From: Chara braunii
Lineage: Eukaryota; Streptophyta; Charophyceae; Charales; Characeae
Assembly: GCA_003427395.1 (NCBI GenBank)
Contig: BFEA01000060.1
Location: 2,807,231-2,867,514 of the forward strand
Length of the DNA: 60,284 nucleotides
Direction of reading: 5' to 3'
A model generated the notes under the pieces. The model saw only the letters and a list, made by a program, of their open reading frames with translations, ran no database searches and was not told the origin of the DNA. Numbering within the stretch: position 1 is the stretch's first letter; the number at the start of each line of letters is the position of its first letter. A program made the position numbers and the translations under genes. Positions 54,131 to 60,284 of this stretch are shown piece by piece.

Positions 54131-55320
54131 TGATGGGAGACTGTGTGGCAAAACCCAGTCCCGGGCTCAAAATGTGTGGCCCTGGCGTCCAACCCGTGTC
54201 CAGGTCCACACCCTGCATCAGCAGCTGGGCCTGCACCGAGCAGCCGTACTGGGTGCAACCACACAAACCCAGGTCCAGCCATCCACGGACATAACTGGTC
54301 ACAATGTAAAACGGGATCTGTCAGAGAACCGAACAGGATAAACAATTACCTGTTCGGACAAATGCTGAAGCGATACAGTCTAGACGAGGACAATACAAAT
54401 TGCCAAGCCGTACACTAACAAAATATGCAGCAATCAAAAACCAAGCAAACTGAATATAGACCAACCTCAGAGCAGACAAAATATCCACACCCCTGCCTGG
54501 AAACTCACTCCCCCTAGAGACTCGTGATGGCAAAGGCCATTTATCAGGGCTGCCCAAATATCTGTCCACGCCTCCAGGTTCGGTTTGGGAGGTCCCAGCA
54601 TGCCACACAGACCAATCCAGATAAGTGGCCACAATTATTGAATAGCCAAGCTCTACTCCACTATTCAGCATGCCACACAGACCCATCCAGATAAGTGGCC
54701 ACGACTATTGAATAGTCGAGCTCCACTCCACTGTTCGAAGACCCTCCTTAAACCACGACTCCGTTCGAGGCTGTTTCAAGTTTTAACCAATCTGCAATTC
54801 TGCATGTCAAAAAAGAAGGAACCTGTGTGGGGCTCAATTTCTTTTCTTTTGGGTTGGCAGGCCCAGCCATTTCGGTCCAGTGGCACCAATCCCCCAAGAG
54901 GTGCAGATGTATGCATTTGCACTGTTCTTTTTGCCATGCTTTCTTGCTTTGTTGGATATCTGGCGTGTTGCACCATTTCTGGCCCAATCATGAACTCAGC
55001 TGAAAACTCAGGTGGTGTTATCCAGTGTCGTTTGATGCCTGGAATATTACAGGCCTTTCGCTATGACTAAGGCAGCTGAACTCTGATATGTTAGACGCGA
55101 ACAAAGAGAGAGTATATTACAGGCATCTCGTGTGGAATGTGGTGAGAGGGTTCTTGGAAAGTCCTTGTGCGAGTACTCCCGAAGTCGTACCGTCATGCAG
55201 TCCTGCCCAATCTAAAAAAAAAAACAAGACACAGGTACCCCTTTACAATAAAGATCATGGAACAGGGTACAGGGTGAGGCAGGAATGTAAGAGCAAGGAT
55301 GCTCGCCTTTGTCACCTTAC
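54131..55320. other. unannotated stretch, possibly intron of the UBX-type gene
   Basis: It contains a 70-bp direct duplication (54596-54735). No exon encoding the expected UBX domain was found downstream on the minus strand. Confidence 0.5.
54596..54735. repeat. 70-bp tandem duplication
   Basis: CAGCATGCCACACAGACC starts at 54596 and 54666. Units share CCAGATAAGTGGCCACRA and ATTGAATAG. Confidence 0.95.
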
Positions 55321-55915
55321 CTCGTTGTTTCCACCCGACTGTAATGCAGCCTTGCGGGACTCTTCAATTGCAGCCCTGATCATGTGTTCCTCTGTGTCCT
55401 GAAGATCTGGATCCATGTACCCTCCAAGTAAATCCGGCTTATCTTCATCACCGGTATCGACGACAGGGCCCCTCTCTCCCAGGCCTGACGCTTTACCTTC
55501 TGCTGGCTTCGCACCCGTTCCTCCAATTCCACCCATGCTCTCTACCCTACTACCTCCTGCCTGGGAGGGGTCGTTCTCTCTCGCCTCCATCATCTCTGCC
55601 TCTTCCACAGGTATCTCTGAGATCTTCAATCCACCAACCGCCCCATTATCGTCATCATCGTCCCCCATAATTGGAATATCGCGAACATTTCGTGGTCGTG
55701 ACTGATTCAACACCCAAGGATCTCCAAACGCACTTGCCATGAATGACTCACTGCCAACACGGGGGAACATCCCAGATAAAAAAGACCCAATAGGGAAGGA
55801 GCCTGGCGGGGCAGCAGATGCCCTCCGCTGCTGCTCTCGGATCTCTTCCCCACGCCCTCTAAACCCCCCATCATCATCTTCGCCATCATCCTCGTCCGGT
55901 TCCTTGACTTGGTAC
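55321..55915 (-). CDS. internal exon of a plant UBX-domain protein (PUX8/SAY1-like Cdc48 adaptor)
   Basis: The minus frame is bounded by an acceptor (TTCGCTAG before 55915) and a strong donor (GAG then GTAAGG after 55321). The ~198-residue product has, in order, an acidic segment (EPDEDDGEDDDGG), SRPRNVRDIPIMGDDDD, which matches by eye the PREVR(Q/E)IPIE motif of plant PUX8/9/13 proteins, and DLQDTEEHMIRAAIEESRKA, a ubiquitin-interacting motif like their EEEMIRAAIEASKK. Spacing and order agree with that family, whose members bind Cdc48/p97 through a C-terminal UBX domain and ubiquitin through UBA/UIM elements. The UBA-like N-terminal exon and the UBX exon are not in reach, implying long introns. 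A retrotransposon remnant lies ~2.4 kb downstream in the presumed intron. Confidence 0.65.
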
Positions 55916-56041
55916 CTAGCGAACACAGACATCCAGGAGGGCATACAGGGTCAAGACACACACAGCACTCCCCCAACTATAAGAACACAACCACAAACTC
56001 CTACAATATTGCACAAACAAGAAGATCACGAGCAAGAAGGC

Positions 56042-56140
56042 GATTCAGCCAAGTGTCGATGTCAATCGGACAGAGATTCAGCCAAGTGTCAATGTCCATT
56101 GGACGGAGATTCAGCCAAGTGTCAATGTCAACTGGACAGA
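56042..56140. repeat. 3 x 33-bp tandem repeat
   Basis: GATTCAGCCAAGTGTC starts at 56042, 56075 and 56108. With a period divisible by three, both strands stay open (plus: DSAKC(R/Q)C... repeats; minus: DIDTWLNL... repeats). It lies in the presumed intron upstream of the UBX-type exon. Confidence 0.95.
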
Positions 56141-56381
56141 GCAGAAGTCGAAGAATCCAAAAACCGGTAGCATATATGCTCTGCTTTGCCAAGTTCACTG
56201 TGTTCCTTCATTACTAACGGTTTCCATATATTGTCACCATCATAATCTTCCAAACCATAGCTGTTCATGCCTTCTTGTCAATTGAGCGGTCCACACCTCC
56301 ACAGATTGACGGGTCCACACTTATCTCATCTCAAAATGTTTACGACTGAATTGATGAGTATAAAGTGACTATAAACACTAT

Positions 56382-56438
56382 CTGCCTGACTGTCTGACTG
56401 TCCGTCAGTCTGTCCGTCTGTCTGTCTGCCTGTCTGTC
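56382..56438. repeat. (CTGT)n tetranucleotide repeat
   Basis: Imperfect TGTC/TGCC/CCGT units. Confidence 0.93.
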
Positions 56439-56439
56439 A

Positions 56440-57165
56440 GAGTTCTGAAGTATGAATGGCAACATTCTGGATAGATACATGGAAGTTGTGAGGGAGGAAC
56501 ACAGCATAAGAAGCAATCCACAAACTAACTTCAGACTAGAGCACCAAGAGAACGCAAGAGTACCCAAAAAAAATGAAAACAGGGAAAAGGGCGAGAGATG
56601 ATTAGTGGAAGGGCCAAAATTTGGGGGTGGGTTTTCGCCGGATCATCACAAGCAATGTCATCGAAAAGTTCACAAACAAACAATGCAGGCTCAAAAAAAA
56701 AACAAAAAAACCCTCAAAAATTCAAAATCACTATGAGACCCTATTTGAAATAGCTTTCAGAGTTCGCCAAATTTTTCTCCAATTTTTCAGTGTTTTTGCC
56801 AACTCTTTTGTTACTGGTCCAAATACGTCGAAACCGAATACAGACATAGTGATATACCCTAAAGCACATAGATATCACACAAACACAGAAAAAGAGGAAA
56901 AACAAAAAATTCAGGGAAATATGAGAGGCTCGGTGAAAAATTGACCATTAGTGGGCGATATTTGGGAAGGGAGAGGAGTCGCCAGGGTCATGGCCTGTTA
57001 TCATAGCTTGACTATGCTGCAATAAAACAGTATCATCCAGCTGTGGCACTGCTTTTGGAGCAAAGATTCCAAAACAACGAGTCTGCGGAAAACAATTTGC
57101 TTTCTTTCCCAAAAGCAAACAGGATAAACCACAACGTCAATGCAATCAACAGGATTCCAACACTC
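56440..57165. other. unannotated stretch
   Basis: A-rich pieces at 56690-56710 and 56890-56915; no gene recognised. Confidence 0.5.
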
Positions 57166-57450
57166 AACTCACTCATCATGAGAACCACAACCGTCTTCTT
57201 CTGGATAGAGGCGCGGTCATTATAGCTTGCATTTACGGCAACTTTCCGTCTAGATACCGCAACACTCAACCCCCTTCATGAAAACCACGACCGTCTTCAC
57301 CCAAATAAACACATGGTCATTATAGCTGTATTTGATGCCATGAAAGGATTCACGCGGAAGACACCCAGTCCCGGTCCCAGGGTCCCGACAAGTTCCCAGT
57401 CCCAGGGCGGTCCCCTGGTCATTATAGCTGTATTTGATGCCATAGGGTCT
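57150..57450. mobile_element. partial pogo-like foldback MITEs, copies G, H, I
   Basis: Two half-elements share a flank (CAACACTCAAC...AACCAC(A/G)ACCGTCTTC) and continue GGTCATTATAGCT(T/G). They begin near 57191 and 57287. A third piece (GGTCATTATAGCTGTATTTG) lies at 57418. The right halves are missing or replaced, so these are truncated or rearranged copies amplified with flanking sequence. Confidence 0.75.
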
Positions 57451-57992
57451 AGGGGTCCGAAACATCGTAGGTCGGTAGGTGTCAGTACCAAAGCGTTGTA
57501 GGTCGGTAGGAGTCTGTCCGGTACCCGACAAGAAAAGTCTGGAAGAGTCCAGTCCGGTCCGACAGTCCCAAGTCCAATTTTGCAGCATGTCCCAGGAAAG
57601 TCCGGAAGCTAGCGGACCGACAAAATGTTTGCAGCAGACAGGCCGCGGCCAACTGGTACCGGTCTGAAGCAGGCCAAGCCAAGCCAAGCTACGCGACGCC
57701 TAGTCCTATATTTAGCTGCTGAAGTGCAGCGGCTCATCACTTGTTCGGTTGCGAGATGCGGACACGCAGCTGCTGCTTGTGCGTTAAGGCAACTTGGGCA
57801 CTGTGTGCCTGAAGAAAAAGAGGGCGCTTGTGAGATCTCCAATGCCAGGCTAGAGATAGAGCAGGAGGACGGCGGCCATAGCCGCCAAGGTGTAAGCTAC
57901 CTGCGCTAGTGTATCCAGGGTGACGATCCAGGTTAGAGAAAGAGAGAGAGTGAGGCAGAGTGAACCAAGTCAGAGAGTGAAGCAAGACTGAG

Positions 57993-58018
57993 CGAGAGAG
58001 AGAGAGAGAGGAGAGAGA
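57993..58018. repeat. (GA)n microsatellite
   Basis: GAGAGA run; more GA-rich sequence lies from 57933. Confidence 0.93.
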
Positions 58019-58046
58019 AGCCATAGCCGCTATCTGGTTGAGATCC

Positions 58047-58047
<1 letters not shown>

Positions 58048-58082
<35 letters not shown>
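58048..58082. repeat. (GT)n microsatellite
   Basis: About 17 GT units. Confidence 0.98.
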
Positions 58083-58084
<2 letters not shown>

Positions 58085-58253
58085 CGGCAGATCGGCAGAG
58101 CCATAGGAGACAAACACTCTTGTATATTGATAATAATTTTGGGGATGACATCTTCATGCGCGGATTGTATCTCGATTTGGCTTCCCACATGTGAACTCTC
58201 ATGTGAATGATCATTGATGTATGCAAGGTTGAACTTGACAAGTACTTTTGGCT

Positions 58254-58424
58254 CATTTCAGCAACTTTCAGTCTAGGTACAGCAATAATGACCATGCATG
58301 CATTCTATTTGTGAGAAGACGGTAGTACAGACGCCATTATAGCTGTTTTTTATGCAACTTCCAGTCTAGGTACATCAATAATGACCATGCATGCATTCTA
58401 TTTGGGTGAAGACAGTAGTACAGA
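58254..58424. mobile_element. pogo-like foldback MITEs, copies E and F, in tandem
   Basis: Copy E (58254-58322) keeps the right half (CAACTTTCAGTCTAGGTACA, AATAATGACC, GCATTCTATTTGTGAGAAGACGG trimmed here) before TA at 58323. Copy F (~58331-58415) has GCCATTATAGCTG and the same right half ending GAAGACAG before TA. Both are followed by GTACAGAC, so the pair may be a duplication. Confidence 0.82.
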
Positions 58425-58684
58425 CTCCCAGGCTTGCTGCTTAGAGAATCCACACAGCGAATCATCTGCGCACGATAAAAATTTTGCCAATACACTCAGT
58501 AAGGTTCAACGACCAGCCCACTGGCCAATCAGGCCAACCGCTGTAGACAGGAAAAGAAACCTGAACCACAGATCAGACAGACCAATTGAAAAACGGAGGG
58601 CCTCCTGGTACCTATGGTGATGATAAGAGGTAATTGTTGGTCTAATCCGTAACGGTTCTCGTTAGGGCAGTTAGATTAGCCGTT

Positions 58685-59660
58685 CCCAGTTAGCCCTGTC
58701 GGCTTCGGTTAAAAAAACGCCGCCGAAATTGTGGCGCGGACCGTCTTCGGTTCAGAAAGCACTGTTCGTACTCGTTTGGGCAGTTAACTTTGACATCCCT
58801 GGCCACAATTCCTGCATTTTTTTAAACCGAAATCTTAGGTACTACAGTCTTCCCCCGAATACAACGTCCGGTCATTACAGCTGAATTTGGTGGATCTTTC
58901 AGTCTAAATTCAGTTATAATGACCGTAAGTTGTATTGGGGGAAGACTGTAGTGGTGGGAACAAGGTAAGCCCTGACAATTGCGGTTCAAAAAGCTCAAAA
59001 TTGTTGTGAGGAACGTCTTCCGTTCAGAAAACGGAGATGAAAACGCTGAACGTACTCATTTGACATTCCTCCGGTTTGTTTGTTTTTTACTGAAATCTCA
59101 GGTCCTTGTGGTGGGAACACGGTGAGCCTCGATTCAAAAAAATGCCAAAATTGTGGCGAGAACATCTTCGGTTCAGAAAACACGCTGAACATACTCCGTT
59201 TGGACACTTACCTTTAACCCCTGGCCGCAATTCCGGCATTTTTGAACCGAAATCTCAGGTCCGATTGGTGGGAACAGGGTAACCCTGATGATTTCGGTTC
59301 AAAAAATGCCAAAATTGTGGCGAGAAAAGTGTGAACGTACTCGTTCGCGCATTTCACTTTGACGCTCCTGGCCGCATTTTTTCAGTTGAAATCTCAGGTC
59401 CTGGTGGGGGAACATGGTAAGCCCTGACTATTTCGGTTCAAAAAACGCCAAAATTGTGGCGAGGAACATCTTCAGTTCAGCAAAATGCTGAACATACTCG
59501 TTTGAGTATTTAACTTTTAACATTCTTGCCCGCAATTCCGGCCCGGCGTTCTTTGAACCGAAATCTCAGGTCCTAGTGGCAGGAACAAGGTAAGCCCAGA
59601 CGATTTTTTGGTTCAAAAAATTATCCGAAAACACCAAAATTGTGGGGAGGAACGTTGAAG
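58685..59660. repeat. tandem array of ~150-165-bp units, each with internal inverted repeats
   Basis: About six units. GAAATCT(C/T)AGGT marks successive units at 58829, 59092, 59249, 59398 and 59560 (spacing 149-162 bp outside the MITE-bearing one). Within each unit TTTCGGTTCAAAAAA(C/T)GCC at the left pairs with GGCATTTTTGAACCGAAA at the right, so a unit can form a stem of about 25-30 bp. Copies differ by many small changes. Confidence 0.92.
58843..58950. mobile_element. pogo-like foldback MITE, copy D, inserted in the satellite array
   Basis: TA-flanked 104-bp element (58845-58948) with almost perfect ends: CAGTCTTCCCCCGAATACAA versus the reverse complement of TTGTATTGGGGGAAGACTG (one indel). 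The internal pair CGGTCATTACAGCTGAATT / AATTCAGTTATAATGACCG is nearly perfect. The sister repeat units lack it, giving an empty-site comparison. Confidence 0.95.
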
Positions 59661-59785
59661 TTAAATGCCCAACGGGGTAAGTATACTTTGTTATCTTGGC
59701 ACAAGCATTTCCCAGCCGACAGCTACCCAGTTCAACACAGCACGAAAGGGAGTGAATCCACCCACCCTTCATCTGAACTTCTCCC

Positions 59786-60080
59786 CAGTGCTGCATACCG
59801 TGAGACCGAGGGCATACTCACACTAGCACTTTCCAGACTGAATCTAATTACAGCCGGATGCGGATGTATCGATCTGCGCAATGTCATCCACAACTCAGTC
59901 TGAAAAGCTCTACTGAGAGTATGCTTATGGAACCCAGTGCTGCATACCGTGAGACCGAGGGCATACTCGCACTAGCACTTTCCGGACTGAATCTAATTAA
60001 AGCCGGATGCGGATGTATCGGTCTGCGCAATGTCATCCACAACTCAGTCTGAAAAGCTCTAATGAGAGTATGCGGTGACC
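59786..60080. repeat. 149-bp tandem duplication
   Basis: CAGTGCTGCATACCGTGAGA at 59786 and 59935, ending GAGAGTATGC; only a few differences. Confidence 0.96.
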
Positions 60081-60090
60081 CAGGCGTATG

Positions 60091-60284
60091 GGAACTGGTT
60101 CCGTTCTTATGGAACTGGTTCCATGCTAACGGAACTGGTCAATGCTATCAGCCTCGTGCTCGTGCGGTATGCGCTGACTCTCCCATGTCCAGTGTCATCC
60201 GCGGGAATGAACAAGGGCAAGCCGTCCGTCTGAACAAAGTGCCGGATAACATAGGGAACTGGAAAACATAGGGAACTGGAAATA
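60091..60284. repeat. 20-bp tandem units and GGAACTGG motifs to the window end
   Basis: GGAACTGGTT starts at 60091, 60111 and 60131 (GGAACTGGTC), period 20. ATAGGGAACTGGAAA is repeated twice at 60250-60284. Confidence 0.9.

Noticed and set aside
1-60284. CRISPR array, bacterial operon or phage content
   Set aside because: No evenly spaced repeats with unique spacers, no operons and no long intact ORFs. All large repeats are eukaryotic-type tandem repeats or transposable elements.

Overview
This is a window of eukaryotic nuclear DNA with very low gene density, dominated by transposable elements and simple repeats. The most likely source is a charophyte green alga, and Chara braunii is my best guess. 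That is inference: the Gag-like protein of the large Ty3 element, its lysine/glutamate-rich N-terminus and the overall repeat style resemble what I recall of Chara proteins. Nothing looks prokaryotic: there are no operons, no long intact ORFs, and the plausible coding pieces are isolated exons bounded by GT/AG sites. Two organelle-derived pieces (nad6 and group II intron domain V) and three U6 snRNA-like loci fit a plant nuclear genome.

Layout. 1-9 kb: microsatellites, a 142-bp hairpin, tandem repeats (including three in-frame 78-bp units) and the first ~105-bp foldback MITE. 8.7-9.7 kb: a diverged tandem duplication carrying two U6 snRNA sequences on the minus strand, with another MITE between them. 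12.2-12.7 kb: an isolated Gly/Arg-rich exon on the minus strand. 14.6-15.95 kb: the 3' end of a decayed LINE with a zf-RVT zinc finger. 18.2-18.3 kb: a mitochondrial nad6 fragment directly against an LTR. 18.3-27.4 kb: a structurally complete Ty3/gypsy retrotransposon on the minus strand (two ~1-kb LTRs, initiator-Met-type PBS, PPT, gag-PR-RT-RH-IN) that is dead, with a mutated YxDD box, a frameshift in the protease DSG, a stop in the zinc knuckle and a duplication inside RT.

27.6-28.9 kb: a tandem duplication of a transposon-like coding piece; one copy is split by a 406-bp hAT-like MITE with a G-rich core and the other preserves the empty site. 31-35 kb and 41 kb: repeated, decayed minus-strand segments of an unrecognised Cys/His-rich coding family. 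35.4 kb: a third U6-like sequence. 43.5 kb: a group II intron remnant. 48.9-53 kb: two Ty3 remnants in opposite orientation, the first interrupted by a perfect 211-bp-arm palindrome centred on ambiguous bases. 55.3-55.9 kb: the most recognisable host gene piece, an exon of a UBX-domain (plant PUX8/SAY1-type, Cdc48/p97 adaptor) protein. 57-60.3 kb: more foldback MITEs, one inserted into an array of ~150-165-bp units that are themselves foldback-prone, then further tandem repeats.

Most of the window is probably intronic or intergenic sequence between widely spaced exons. No complete host gene can be assembled from it. The strongest observations are the TA-flanked pogo-like MITE family with empty-site evidence, the hAT-like MITE with its empty site, the U6 cluster, the organelle insertions and the palindrome with an N centre.
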